A stretch of DNA of 64,000 nt from Synechococcus sp. HJ21-Hayes (GCF_024345835.1 NZ_JAGQBW010000012.1:1-64000); one strand, 5' to 3'; positions 8,377-17,058 are shown, counted from the stretch's first letter. The notes: generated by a model not told the origin, from the letters alone. A program made the numbers and translations.

Positions 8377-9024
8377 ATGACGCAGGCAGTGTCGATCCCC
8401 GCCGCTGGCCTCACCCTCGCCGGAGACTTGATGCTTCCCGCCCAGCCCCGGGGCCTGGTGGCCTTTGCCCATGGCAGCGGTAGCAGTCGCTTCAGTCCAC
8501 GCAATCGCTATGTGGCAAATGTTCTGCACGCGGCGGGATTGGCCACCCTGCTGTTTGATCTGCTCACGCAGCAGGAGGCCGCGGAGGACGCAACGGGCCA
8601 TGCACCGCGCTTTGATATCCCCCTGTTGCAAAAGCGCCTGCTGGCTGCCATCGACTGGTGTGTGCAGCAGCCCCAGCTGGAGGCCCTACCCCTGGGCCTG
8701 TTCGGTGCCAGCACCGGTGCGGCAGCGGCTCTGGAGGCTGCCGCTGCCAGGCCCCAGCTGGTGCAGGCCCTCGTGGCCCGTGGAGGCCGTCCGGACCTGG
8801 CCTTTGACGCCCTCGCCCTGGTGCACTGCCCCACCCTGCTGATCGTGGGCTCCTTGGATGTGGATGTCCTGGAGCTCAATGCCTGGGCTGCAGCCCACCT
8901 GCGCGCCTCCCACGATTTGTTGGTGATCCCTGGAGCTGGCCATCTGTTCAGTGAGCCGGGCACGCTGCACCTGGCGGCGGCGGCGGCCCGCGACTGGTTC
9001 CTGCAGGCCTTGGACGCCTCCTGA
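8377..9024 (+). CDS. Alpha/beta hydrolase, dienelactone-hydrolase-like
   Basis: The product has 215 residues. The catalytic triad can be read as Ser in the nucleophile elbow GLFGASTG, Asp in VGSLDVDV and His in GAGHLF near the C terminus. The N-terminal FAHGSGSSRFSPRN matches the oxyanion region of small cytosolic hydrolases that in other bacteria are often fused to a phosphoribosyltransferase domain. Here the matching phosphoribosyltransferase is encoded separately at 52562. The substrate is unknown. The ATG at 8377 is the last start before the conserved fold. Confidence 0.82.
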   Translation: MTQAVSIPAAGLTLAGDLMLPAQPRGLVAFAHGSGSSRFSPRNRYVANVLHAAGLATLLFDLLTQQEAAEDATGHAPRFDIPLLQKRLLAAIDWCVQQPQLEALPLGLFGASTGAAAALEAAAARPQLVQALVARGGRPDLAFDALALVHCPTLLIVGSLDVDVLELNAWAAAHLRASHDLLVIPGAGHLFSEPGTLHLAAAAARDWFLQALDAS

Positions 9025-9322
9025 CCGGCTTGTGTCCGCTGGACACAGCGGTGGATGGGGCGCGCTGGTGTGATCAGCTATCACCGGTTTGCCCCGGTTT
9101 CAGCCTGGCTGTGCCCGCATCTGCGCCCCCGTGGCTCGCCGCTGCAGGCAACATCTTCGGTTATGGAGTAGCTGGCCGCAGGTTGCAGCACATCTGGTGT
9201 CCCAACGGCGCAATACCAGGAGTTGAGATCAAAAAACTGGGTTTACTGTTGAGGGGCCGAGGCTAAAGCCATGTCTTCAATGTCTCGGTTGCCACGACTT
9301 CATCCATCGCTGGATTCCTCTA

Positions 9323-9568
9323 ATGAATGATCGCTTTCGCGTGCTTCAGCGTCAGCCGCGACGCATCTCAATTACCCTCAGCTACCACGTGCATGAGGCT
9401 CTGTTGAGCCGATCCGAAGAGGAGGGCCGTTCTGTGTCTAACCTCTGCGCATTTCTGTTGGAGGATGCCCTGCGTGATCAACGCAGTCCTTTGATGCCAT
9501 CCCAATCAATCCCCCCTGCGGTGAATGGCTTGATGCCCAATGGTCGCGTCAAGTCGCGCAGTTTTTAG
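9323..9568 (+). CDS. Ribbon-helix-helix (CopG/Arc-like) small protein
   Basis: This 81-residue paralogue of the protein at 794-982 shares the strand RISITLS, the helix around HEALLSRSEEEGRSVSN and LCAFLLED. A 30-residue Pro/Ser-rich tail follows the fold. It is a probable dimeric DNA-binding protein. It is followed by a long hairpin and then a DUF4912 gene on the same strand, and may regulate or be cotranscribed with that gene. Confidence 0.78.
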   Translation: MNDRFRVLQRQPRRISITLSYHVHEALLSRSEEEGRSVSNLCAFLLEDALRDQRSPLMPSQSIPPAVNGLMPNGRVKSRSF

Positions 9569-9622
9569 ATTGTCTTTTCAGATGAGCTGCAGACCTGCAG
9601 CGATGTTCAATCTGATGGCTGG

Positions 9623-9663
9623 GGCTCCCTAGGTTCTGAATTAAGAATCTAGGGAGCCTTTCT
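9623..9663 (+). terminator. Long stem-loop: terminator/attenuator covering the next gene's Shine-Dalgarno
   Basis: A 15-position stem (9623-9637 with 9644-9658, one G-T wobble) and a GAATTA loop are followed by TTTCT, so it looks like an intrinsic terminator of the ribbon-helix-helix gene. The 3' arm contains AGGGAG (9651-9656), exactly 7 nt before the GTG start of the DUF4912 gene at 9664. The hairpin should therefore also hide that ribosome binding site whenever transcription reads through. Confidence 0.7.
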
Positions 9664-10287
9664 GTGTCCAGGCCTCGCCGCCGCTCCCATCCCCGCCTCA
9701 CATTGGCGGCCAAAATCCGCGACCGCGACTGGATCGCGGTGCGCTGGCGGGTGCCTGCGGAGCTCAGGCCGCTGCTGCCAAGCCAGCTTTGCCTGCGCTT
9801 GGTGGATCTCAATCCCGTGGATCCTCTGGCTACGGCTCTCGTGTTGCAGGAGTGGTTGGTGCCCACCGACCGAGGGGAATGGTTTCTCGCCGCGCCAGCG
9901 GTGGAGCGGGTGTATCAGGTGCGCCTCGGTTGCCTCGATGCCCAGGCTGGCTGGCAGGAATGGGCACGATCCAGTCGGCTGCGCTGTCTGGTACCAGCAC
10001 CACATCGGTTGCTGGTGCCCGTGCGCAAGCGGGAGCCGTGCCATCCACGCCAGAGGCTCTGGCTGTTTGCCGATGCCAAGTTGATGGTGCATGGAGCCAC
10101 GATGCGCCATGCCCAACTGGTGATTTCTGGTCAGCCTGTACAGGTGGAGATCGATGGCACCTTCTGCTTCGATGTGCCCCTGAGGGAAGGGGTGGATCGT
10201 TTCTCCTTGGTGGCCCAGCCTGGGCTGGGTCCCGGCCCTGCCATCAGCCGGAGCGGTTGGATCCGCAAGGAAACAAGGCTGGGGTGA
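9664..10287 (+). CDS. DUF4912 domain protein
   Basis: The product is 207 residues. The block from VRWRVPAELRPLLP to YQVRLGCLD matches the Ig-like DUF4912 domain found widely in cyanobacteria. A second block, RLWLFADAKLMVHGAT, corresponds closely to FWLVADAELIVYGAT in the longer DUF4912 protein at 53437-54414, so these are paralogues. No signal peptide or membrane segment is seen; the molecular role is unknown. The only usable start is GTG at 9664, 5 bp after the hairpin. The 3' end overlaps the convergent sigma factor gene by 44 bp. Confidence 0.78.
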   Translation: MSRPRRRSHPRLTLAAKIRDRDWIAVRWRVPAELRPLLPSQLCLRLVDLNPVDPLATALVLQEWLVPTDRGEWFLAAPAVERVYQVRLGCLDAQAGWQEWARSSRLRCLVPAPHRLLVPVRKREPCHPRQRLWLFADAKLMVHGATMRHAQLVISGQPVQVEIDGTFCFDVPLREGVDRFSLVAQPGLGPGPAISRSGWIRKETRLG

Positions 10288-11101
10288 GCGATCGGCGCAG
10301 TTTGGTGAGGGCATGGCGCTCCAGCCGTTGCACCTGATCCTTGCTGCGGCCAATCATCCGTGCCACCTCGGCGAAGGATCGATGGGTGTCACTGCCGTAG
10401 CGGAGCTTGATCACAGCCAGTTCAGGGGTGGAGAGTTGATGCATCTGGCTGTGCATCCAGCTGTAGTCGTCCTCGATTTCGGGCAGGTTGCTGTCGGATA
10501 CGGTGTCCAGAAGGGTCATGTCTCCATCGCTGCCGTTGAGTTGTTGATCGAGGGAAATCGTGTTGCTGCGGTGGTTGATCGAGAGGGCGTAGAGCACCCG
10601 CTCTTCGTTTTCCCCCAGGGCATCCGCTAGCTGCGTGGCATTCAGCGGTTCCTTGCCATTCACCTGAAGGGTTTCCGCCTTGTTGGCAAGGCTCACCAGA
10701 TTCACGGGGATCCGGATCGATCCGTTGTGCTCCTGGAGGTAGCGATTGATGGACTGGCGTATCCACCAGTAGCCGTAGGTGGAGAATTTGTAGCCGCGGG
10801 TGGGGTCGTATTTCTCAGCGGCCCTCAGGAGGCCCATGTTGCCGGCCTGCACCAGGTCCATCGGGTCGTGGGCGAGATGCTTGAGGCGCCTGATGTAGCG
10901 CAGGGCTACGGTCACCACCAATCGCAGGTTGGCATTCACGATCCGTTTGAGTGCTCTGCGGCCTCGCCGTTCGAGCGCTTTGGGCGGATTGGGGTCGTCC
11001 ATCCACTCCTTCACGATCGTGCCGAGGTGCACTTCTTCCTGTGCAGTGAGGAGCGGAACACGACCAATGGTACGCAGGTAATCACCAAAGGCATCACTCA
11101 T
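10244..11101 (-). CDS. Group 2 sigma factor, RpoD-like
   Basis: The 285-residue sigma-70 protein lacks region 1.1. Region 1.2 begins at SDAFGDYLRTIGRVPLL; region 2 (about residues 50-130) includes DLVQAGNMGLLRAAEKYD and the -10 recognition helix in YKFSTYGYWWIRQSI; region 4.2 near the C terminus (EVARMIGRSKDQVQRLERHA) reads the -35 element. This architecture is that of the non-essential RpoD-like sigma factors of cyanobacteria used in stress and circadian responses. The frame extends upstream into the preceding gene, but ATG at 11101 fits the family. It lies 28 bp after cfa on the same strand. Confidence 0.9.
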   Translation of the reverse strand: MSDAFGDYLRTIGRVPLLTAQEEVHLGTIVKEWMDDPNPPKALERRGRRALKRIVNANLRLVVTVALRYIRRLKHLAHDPMDLVQAGNMGLLRAAEKYDPTRGYKFSTYGYWWIRQSINRYLQEHNGSIRIPVNLVSLANKAETLQVNGKEPLNATQLADALGENEERVLYALSINHRSNTISLDQQLNGSDGDMTLLDTVSDSNLPEIEDDYSWMHSQMHQLSTPELAVIKLRYGSDTHRSFAEVARMIGRSKDQVQRLERHALTKLRRSLTPALFPCGSNRSG

Positions 11102-11129
11102 CGCTGGGTTGGATGCAGGTGTCCAATCT

Positions 11130-12362
11130 TCAACTGGATTGATGGAAAATTGACTGCTCTGACGCGGAGGTGCGGTGTGTCTGCAGCGGTGAAGTTCGTC
11201 GTGCAGGACGCCAGGATTCATAGGCTTGGTTCCGGGTCTTCTTGCTCAGAACCACTTGCCAGAGTTGCCCTTGACGAGAACGGAAAAAGCCGGCACAGCT
11301 CAACAGGTAGTAGCGCCAGAATCGATAGAAGTCGTGATGAATATCGTGTTGAAGGGCAGGCCAGGCAGCATCAAAGTTCTGCCACCAAGCCATGAGCGTG
11401 CGATCGTAGTCCTTGCCAAAATTCTCCCAGTCCTCCAGTAGAAAGTCGGATTCAAATCCACGGCAGAACTGGGTGGCGGATGGCAGTCGTCCGCCTGGGA
11501 AGATGTGGGTATCGATCCATCCGTCTGTGTGGTGTGTGGTGCGATCGGAGCCGATGGTCTGCAACAGTGCCAGTCCGTCACTGTGCAGCAATTGATTCAC
11601 GCTATTGTGGAACTTATTGTGGTTGCGTGGTCCTACATGTTCAAACATGCCAATGGAGACAACGCGATCAAAGGGCTCGCTGACCAATTGAGGTAGTTTG
11701 CGATAGTCGCAGAGTGCAACTTGGATTGGTAGGTTTTCCAGGCGTTCCTGGATGAAACGAGCTTGCCGCGATGACACCGTGATGCCCATCACGGTGACGC
11801 CGTAGTTGCGGGCGGCATAGGCCGCCAGGCTTCCCCAGCCACAGCCGATATCCAGCAGTGTCTGACCTGGCTCCAGCTGTAGCTTCTCGCAGATCAGCCT
11901 GAGTTTGTGCTCCTGAGCGGTATTGAGGTCGTCCGCCTGTCGCCAGTAGCCGCAGCTGTACACCATCTGTGGATCCAGCATGGCGGCATACACCCTCGGA
12001 TCGATGTCGTAGTGGCGCTGGCCCACCACAAAGGCCCGGCGTAGTGATTGCGGGTTTAACCATCGCTCGCGTACCAGCTCGGCCAGGCTCAGTAGCTGCA
12101 GTCGTTTGCTCAGGGGTGCCTGGCCGTTGGCCTGCAGGAGCCGGCTGATGAGCTCGTCGAGTTGCTCGCAATCCCAGTCGCCCCTTACATAGCTGTTTCC
12201 CAGGGCTAGAGAACCCTGGCGGAGCAATTCATTGAAGAGTGCTGGGTTATGGACTTGTAGGTCCCACGGCCGCTCACCGTTGAATTGCACATCTGCATGT
12301 TTTGCAACGGTGGCAATCGCCGCAGGAATGGGCATTGTGCTGGTATCACTGGCACCAATCAA
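11130..12362 (-). CDS. cfa: Cyclopropane-fatty-acyl-phospholipid synthase
   Basis: The product is 410 residues, the usual length for CFA synthases. The SAM-binding glycine motif LLDIGCGWGSLA is at residues 169-180; the family cysteine in YSCGYW is at 136-141; the conserved FYRFWRYYLLSCAGFFRSRQ block is near the C terminus. The enzyme transfers a methylene group from S-adenosylmethionine to double bonds of membrane phospholipid acyl chains. Here it immediately precedes a group 2 sigma factor gene, an unusual coupling. MPIPAAIA at residue 10 is an alternative start. Such genes are uncommon in picocyanobacteria as far as I know, so acquisition by transfer is possible. Confidence 0.9.
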   Translation of the reverse strand: MIGASDTSTMPIPAAIATVAKHADVQFNGERPWDLQVHNPALFNELLRQGSLALGNSYVRGDWDCEQLDELISRLLQANGQAPLSKRLQLLSLAELVRERWLNPQSLRRAFVVGQRHYDIDPRVYAAMLDPQMVYSCGYWRQADDLNTAQEHKLRLICEKLQLEPGQTLLDIGCGWGSLAAYAARNYGVTVMGITVSSRQARFIQERLENLPIQVALCDYRKLPQLVSEPFDRVVSIGMFEHVGPRNHNKFHNSVNQLLHSDGLALLQTIGSDRTTHHTDGWIDTHIFPGGRLPSATQFCRGFESDFLLEDWENFGKDYDRTLMAWWQNFDAAWPALQHDIHHDFYRFWRYYLLSCAGFFRSRQGQLWQVVLSKKTRNQAYESWRPARRTSPLQTHRTSASEQSIFHQSS

Positions 12363-12414
12363 ACGCTGTTGAGAGCAATTCCCTGAACTTGTTGTAGATT
12401 CGCGGCAGCTTGTG

Positions 12415-12445
12415 GGCGAGGGCGCTGCGATTGAGCGCCCTCGCC
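12415..12445 (-). terminator. Perfect stem-loop after hsp20
   Basis: GGCGAGGGCGCT (12415-12426) and its exact complement (12434-12445) form a 12-bp stem with a 7-nt loop, starting 7 bp past the hsp20 stop. There is no T-tract on the minus strand (CCACAAG follows), so it may be a transcript-stabilising or pausing structure rather than an intrinsic terminator. Confidence 0.5.
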
Positions 12446-12452
12446 GTAGTTG

Positions 12453-12893
12453 TTACTCGATCGCCACTTCCACGGCTGTAGCTTGGCTCGTTGGGACTTT
12501 GGGAAGATCAACTTCCAGCAGCCCATCATGGAAATGGGCTTTCAACTGTTCCGCATCAACGTTTGATGGCAAGGTGAAGCTGCGCATGAAGTTTCCGTAG
12601 CTGCGCTCGATGCGGTGGTGACGCCAGCCCTTCTCTTCCATTTCCTTATGCCGCTCACCCTCCAGAACCAGAATGCCATTCTCGATCTTTACCTTTACAT
12701 CCTTTTTCTCCACGCCAGGTAGTTCAGCATGAATCTGAAACTCTTTGTCGTTCTCGCTGATATCCACCCGCGGACACCACTCGCCATTGCTACCCCATTC
12801 GCCCGAACGCATCAGCGGCAGGCTGAGATTGCGGCTGTAGCGATCCATTAGATCTTCAAAGTCTCGCAGGGGTTCCCACTTCATCAATGCCAT
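12453..12893 (-). CDS. hspA: Hsp20-family small heat-shock protein
   Basis: The product is 146 residues, a typical length. The alpha-crystallin domain spans about residues 42-135: PRVDISENDKEFQIHAELPG, the loop KKDVKVKIENGILVLEGER, and the strand with YGNFMRSFTLPSNVDAE. A short, potentially oligomerising C-terminal tail follows. It is an ATP-independent holdase that in cyanobacteria also associates with thylakoid membranes. I found no CIRCE inverted repeat upstream. Confidence 0.93.
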   Translation of the reverse strand: MALMKWEPLRDFEDLMDRYSRNLSLPLMRSGEWGSNGEWCPRVDISENDKEFQIHAELPGVEKKDVKVKIENGILVLEGERHKEMEEKGWRHHRIERSYGNFMRSFTLPSNVDAEQLKAHFHDGLLEVDLPKVPTSQATAVEVAIE

Positions 12894-13289
12894 GGTGCTT
12901 GAATTGCAACGCCAAACTCAACCTATGAAGCTGGCCATGCTGCCATGGCAGATGCAGCGGAGGTGATTTCGATGTGCAGCGATGGATCGATTGGAGGCCC
13001 GAATCATGCGACCCATCGAAGCCATGCTCTGGAACTTGAGCCCAATATCTTCACATGGGAAGATCTGATGAGGAATGCAGATTCTTCGCTTCAGTGTTCA
13101 GAACGGAGCCTGCGGCATAAGGTGTTCCAGAATGCCAGAGTATTACTACGTCTGATGTGGAACTCCAAGCTTTCTTGTGCGTCTGTCTATGCACAAGGCC
13201 TGGTTGACAGCCGCTGAGCCTGGTATTCGCCTAGATGGCTTGGTTTGAACCTGTCAGGATACAAGTAACTTGGCTCTGTTAACTCTAGG
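12894..13289. other. Stretch without a supported gene between hsp20 and the HlyD gene
   Basis: About 400 bp carries the hsp20 promoter region and lies past the stop of the HlyD gene. A plus-strand frame at 12945-13217 (90 codons) has no recognisable signature. No strong hairpin with a T-tract was seen after the HlyD stop. Confidence 0.4.
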
Positions 13290-14549
13290 CTAGCCCTGAA
13301 CCCTCAGCTTGTTGAGGAGAAAACCGAGAACAGTTGTTTGACGTGTGATGACATCACCTGTGATCTGCATGCCCAGTCGCAGTTGGCAGTTGTCCTTGCG
13401 CCCTTTGAGACTGTTGCTCTTCGGTTGCACCAGCACCTCATAGGCGCTTGTCGCCGCACCCCCGTCGGCCGCTCTCTGAGCCTGTGTATCGGCGCCCACG
13501 CTGAGCACCCGGGCTGTGAGCACACCAAATTCCGCGGTTGGACAGCTTGCCACCCTCAGGCTCGCCTTCTGCCCGCTTCGCACTTGGCTGATCAAATCTG
13601 GAGGAACCAGGAGCTTGATCATCATCCGTTCCGAGGCAGGCGCCAATACGGCCATGGTTTCTGCAGGCTGCACAACCTGACCCGGATGGTGGAGGCTGGT
13701 CTGGATCACGGATCCGCTGATCGGTGCTCGCACGGTGGCCTGCTCAATAGCCCTGTTCAGTTGTACGAGTCGAGCTCTTCGCTGGGCGAGTTGTTTGCTC
13801 CATTCATCGGCCGATGCGCGGGATTGAGATGCAGTCTGCTTCAGTCTGGCAAGCTCGCTTGCCCCACGCGCTTCCTGTTCAGATACGCCCTGTAGGGCTT
13901 TGAAGAGTTCCGATCGGCTCACCAACTGACGAGCCTGTTTTTCCTCAACGATGCTTTTTGGCACTGCGCCACTCGTGAGAAGAGACTGGTATCGCTTCAA
14001 TTGGCTCTGTTCGAATTCCAGAGTTGCCTTCGCCTGATCGACCCCACGGCGTGATGCTGTTCTCCAGGAGTTGGTTAACTCTCCGAGAGCCTGCACCTGA
14101 GCTTGTAGCGACCTTTGCTCTTCGCGCGATTGATTGGCCTGTCGTTGCAAGGCCGTTAGCTCCTGGTTCACCTGGTCACGCTCGGCCTCCAGTGTTCGGC
14201 TATCTAAAATAGCCAGCACTTGTCCTTGGCTCACTTGCTGGTTTGGCCGTAGCATCACCTGCTGTACCCGTCCCCCGAGCTCACTCTGCAACAGGGTGTT
14301 CTCGCCAACGGGACGCACGGTTCCCTGCGCGCGAACAGTTTCTTGCATCGGCCATACGGCTAGAGCTCCTGCCCCGAGTGTTAAGGCAAGAGCAAGTTGA
14401 CGGCCTAGGGCCCTTGTCCATGGGCCTGGGCTTGGAAGGAAGTCATCGTGTTGCAGCTCATGCAGCACGACCGAGACATTCTCGCCGCCCTTGCGTATGG
14501 ACGTTGTGCTGGGTACCAGACCCCGGTCTGATCTGCCTGTATTCGTCAT
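13290..14549 (-). CDS. HlyD-type periplasmic adaptor of a peptide exporter
   Basis: The product is 419 residues. A cytoplasmic N-terminus is followed by one membrane helix (about residues 50-67), a first lipoyl/barrel half (AQGTVRPVGE to QVLAILDS), a long coiled-coil hairpin (about residues 110-265, rich in Gln/Glu/Arg), a second lipoyl half (ATVRAPISGSVIQTSLHHPGQVV) and a beta-barrel domain. It bridges the inner-membrane ABC exporter to an outer-membrane channel of TolC type, which is not encoded here. Its start overlaps the transporter stop by 4 bp (ATGA), so the two are translationally coupled. Confidence 0.9.
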   Translation of the reverse strand: MTNTGRSDRGLVPSTTSIRKGGENVSVVLHELQHDDFLPSPGPWTRALGRQLALALTLGAGALAVWPMQETVRAQGTVRPVGENTLLQSELGGRVQQVMLRPNQQVSQGQVLAILDSRTLEAERDQVNQELTALQRQANQSREEQRSLQAQVQALGELTNSWRTASRRGVDQAKATLEFEQSQLKRYQSLLTSGAVPKSIVEEKQARQLVSRSELFKALQGVSEQEARGASELARLKQTASQSRASADEWSKQLAQRRARLVQLNRAIEQATVRAPISGSVIQTSLHHPGQVVQPAETMAVLAPASERMMIKLLVPPDLISQVRSGQKASLRVASCPTAEFGVLTARVLSVGADTQAQRAADGGAATSAYEVLVQPKSNSLKGRKDNCQLRLGMQITGDVITRQTTVLGFLLNKLRVQG

Positions 14550-16792
14550 GCGGCTTGTAGGTAAGGGCCAACTTGGCTGTGGTTTCGGAGGTCATGAGGG
14601 TGACTCTGCTGCTTGACAGATCCTTGTTCCATGTAAATGATCCAGTCCGCGCGCAAAATCACACTCGAGCGATGGCTCACCAGGAGTGTGGTTTTTCCCT
14701 TGCGATGATCCAGGAGGCGATCCATCAGCCGTGCTTCTAGGACAGGATCAAGGGCAGAGGTGGATTCATCTAGCAGGAGAACCGAAGGATCACTGGCCAG
14801 AGCCCTAGCAAGAGCGAGGCGTTGTCGTTGACCGCCAGACAAATTGGCGCCGAATTCACCTAACACAGTGGCATAGCCGTCAGGAAGCCGACAGATGAAG
14901 TCATCAGCAAGGGTTAGTTGGCAGAGCTCTACCACATCCGCGAAGCTCAAATCTGGATAGGCGAAGATAAAGTTATCGTAGATCGAACGATTGAGAAAAA
15001 TGTCCTCTTGAGGTAGTAGTACCACCTGTTGTCTTAGGCATTCAAGGCTGAGATCGCGTCCATTGAATGGCCCAAAATGAATTGTGCCTTGCTGCAGTGG
15101 GTATAGTCCAGCAATGAGCTTGCTCAGGGTACTCTTTCCACAGCCAGATTCTCCAATTAAAGCCGTTGTAATGCCCCCTGGAATTCTGAGATTTAGGTTC
15201 TGGATCAACGCACAGCGTCCTGGGTGATGGAAGCTCACGTTATGGCAGACAATATCGCCATCGGCTGGGATCTCCGCCTCTTGCTTGCCAGGAGCTATTG
15301 CTGATTCTGCCGGATGTTGCAGTGCGTCATCCAGGCGATCCATCACAACCCGAGATGTAATCCATTCTTGGCTCAGTCCTGTCGCAGCGGCTAGAAATGC
15401 AAGAACATTGCCCCCCATTCCATTGAATGCCAGGAGCTGACCAATGGTGAGTTGTTGGTTCAGAACAAATGAACTTCCGTACCAGAGCAGGATCACGGTT
15501 GTCACGTTGCCGAGAAAGGTCGTGGCTGTGCTCGCCTTGAGCTCAAGCATTCCCATATTCCAGGCTAAATTCGCCAGACGTCCTTGCTTGCCCTGAAATT
15601 CATCCCATGCCTGTGGTCGCGCCTGTGTCGTTTTTAGAAGGGTCTGCCCCCTGAAGAGTTCAACCAAAAACCCCTGGTTATCAGCTGATTGCACCAGCAT
15701 GCCCTGGGTTCTCCGATGTAAACTTGGCAGAATGGCTACCTGTGCTAATAAAACGGTCGAATAGCCAACCAAGGCAGCTACCGTGAGGGATCCACTGTAT
15801 TGCCACATCCATAGCAGTGAAATGAGAGCGATGCAGCATTGGCCAGGCAGCCCTAGCACTGCATTGGCAATCAAATCATTGAGGCGCTGGATGTCATCCA
15901 AACGGCTCACAACTTCTCCGCTACGACGACTTTCGAAGTAGCTGAGTGGCAGTTGTAGTAAATGCCGGCCGTAGTGTAGGACCATCTGCAGTTGTAGTTT
16001 CTGTCCAAAGTGGCCCACCAAGACACCCTGCAGCAGATTGAGCAATGCTCGCAGTAGGAAGAGAGCTAGAATGCCTATGCTCAAGCTCCGTAGCATGTCT
16101 GCATCTCCACGTACCAATACATCATCCGTAAGGATCTGCATGAGTAGCGGCATCGCCAGTGCAAGAACCCCGATGCTTAGGTTGAGTGCAAGTGCTTGAA
16201 AGAGCAATCGCTTAAACGGCAGCACCAGGGTACGGATAAGGTTTGCTCCCCTGCCTCTTTGCCAGTTCTCCTCAACTTTGTCTTGCGGGGGGAAGCGCTG
16301 AGGATCGGTTTCCAGGAGTAACACCACCCCATTGTTCCAACCCTTGAGAAAAGCCTGCGGGCTCATCTCTCTTAGGCCAATCGCAGGGTCAGCTACAAGC
16401 AGTTGTCCATTCTTATGGCCGTGTAACACTACCCAATGGCATCCCTGCCAGTGGCAGATGATTGGCATCGGCAGGGATTCCAGGTCGCTGAGCATTTCCG
16501 GCGAGGCCTTAGCTGCTCTGGCATTGAAGCCAAGACTTTCTGCCCCGCGCTTCAAGCCCAGCAATGTTGTTCCCGTGCTGGACGTGCCAACACTGTGCCT
16601 TGCTATTGAGAGAGGCAGCGCATAGCCATGACTTTGGCAGACGGTGGCTACGCAGGCTGCTCCGCAGTCTTCCTCACTGTGTTGGCGTATGCAGGCTGGG
16701 GTGTCTGTTGGAACAAAAGCTCGCAGCTGGCTTTTGATCCAGGTTATCCATTTGACGCGTTCCATTCCCAGATGCTCCTTGGGCTGGTTCAA
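14546..16792 (-). CDS. C39-peptidase ABC exporter for double-glycine peptides
   Basis: The product is 748 residues, with three domains. The N-terminal C39 protease has C43 in EEDCGAACV, H119 in CHWVVLHG and D135 in VADPAIG, the full catalytic triad. Six membrane helices follow at about residues 190-450. The ATPase domain (about residues 500-740) has Walker A GESGCGKST, signature LSGGQRQR and Walker B LLLDESTSALD. Such transporters remove leaders after a Gly-Gly pair and export the mature peptide in one step. Four small upstream genes encode exactly such leaders. Its start overlaps the stop of the nearest one by 4 bp. Confidence 0.93.
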   Translation of the reverse strand: MNQPKEHLGMERVKWITWIKSQLRAFVPTDTPACIRQHSEEDCGAACVATVCQSHGYALPLSIARHSVGTSSTGTTLLGLKRGAESLGFNARAAKASPEMLSDLESLPMPIICHWQGCHWVVLHGHKNGQLLVADPAIGLREMSPQAFLKGWNNGVVLLLETDPQRFPPQDKVEENWQRGRGANLIRTLVLPFKRLLFQALALNLSIGVLALAMPLLMQILTDDVLVRGDADMLRSLSIGILALFLLRALLNLLQGVLVGHFGQKLQLQMVLHYGRHLLQLPLSYFESRRSGEVVSRLDDIQRLNDLIANAVLGLPGQCCIALISLLWMWQYSGSLTVAALVGYSTVLLAQVAILPSLHRRTQGMLVQSADNQGFLVELFRGQTLLKTTQARPQAWDEFQGKQGRLANLAWNMGMLELKASTATTFLGNVTTVILLWYGSSFVLNQQLTIGQLLAFNGMGGNVLAFLAAATGLSQEWITSRVVMDRLDDALQHPAESAIAPGKQEAEIPADGDIVCHNVSFHHPGRCALIQNLNLRIPGGITTALIGESGCGKSTLSKLIAGLYPLQQGTIHFGPFNGRDLSLECLRQQVVLLPQEDIFLNRSIYDNFIFAYPDLSFADVVELCQLTLADDFICRLPDGYATVLGEFGANLSGGQRQRLALARALASDPSVLLLDESTSALDPVLEARLMDRLLDHRKGKTTLLVSHRSSVILRADWIIYMEQGSVKQQSHPHDLRNHSQVGPYLQAA

Positions 16793-17031
16793 GCCGAGGC
16801 ATCCATGCTCAAGCCATTCAGCTGGTTGTTCACAATCGAACCGCCATTAAACACGATGTTGATTGCAAAGTTGATTTGGTTGGCTCCCATCAGTACGGAG
16901 CTCATGATTCCGCCACCTCCAGCTCTTCCACCCCCTCGCCTCTGCGGACTCAGACGTGCGTTGTAGCTTCTCAATCCGGAGCTGCGGCCGCCACAATGCT
17001 GTTCGGCTTCGAATTCTTTGAGGAACTGCAT
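16789..17031 (-). CDS. Double-glycine leader peptide precursor D
   Basis: The 80-residue product has leader MQFLKEFEAEQHCGG (15 residues), then a 65-residue core. The core begins basic (SSGLRSYNARLSPQRR), passes through a glycine-rich linker (GGGRAGGGG) and ends with a hydrophobic, Asn-rich segment (VLMGANQINFAINIVF). The linker ends in GG before IMSS, so a second C39-type cut is conceivable. The stop codon overlaps the exporter start (ATGA), placing it in the exporter operon. The leader resembles those of the other three precursors in EAE-x-x-x-GG, although His-Cys replaces Leu-Thr before the glycines. Confidence 0.75.
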   Translation of the reverse strand: MQFLKEFEAEQHCGGRSSGLRSYNARLSPQRRGGGRAGGGGIMSSVLMGANQINFAINIVFNGGSIVNNQLNGLSMDASA

Positions 17032-17058
17032 GGAATGATTGGATGAATGTGATAGGAA

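Noticed and set aside
12945-13217. 90-codon plus-strand frame between hsp20 and the HlyD gene
   Set aside because: No ribosome binding site, no recognisable signature and random-looking composition.
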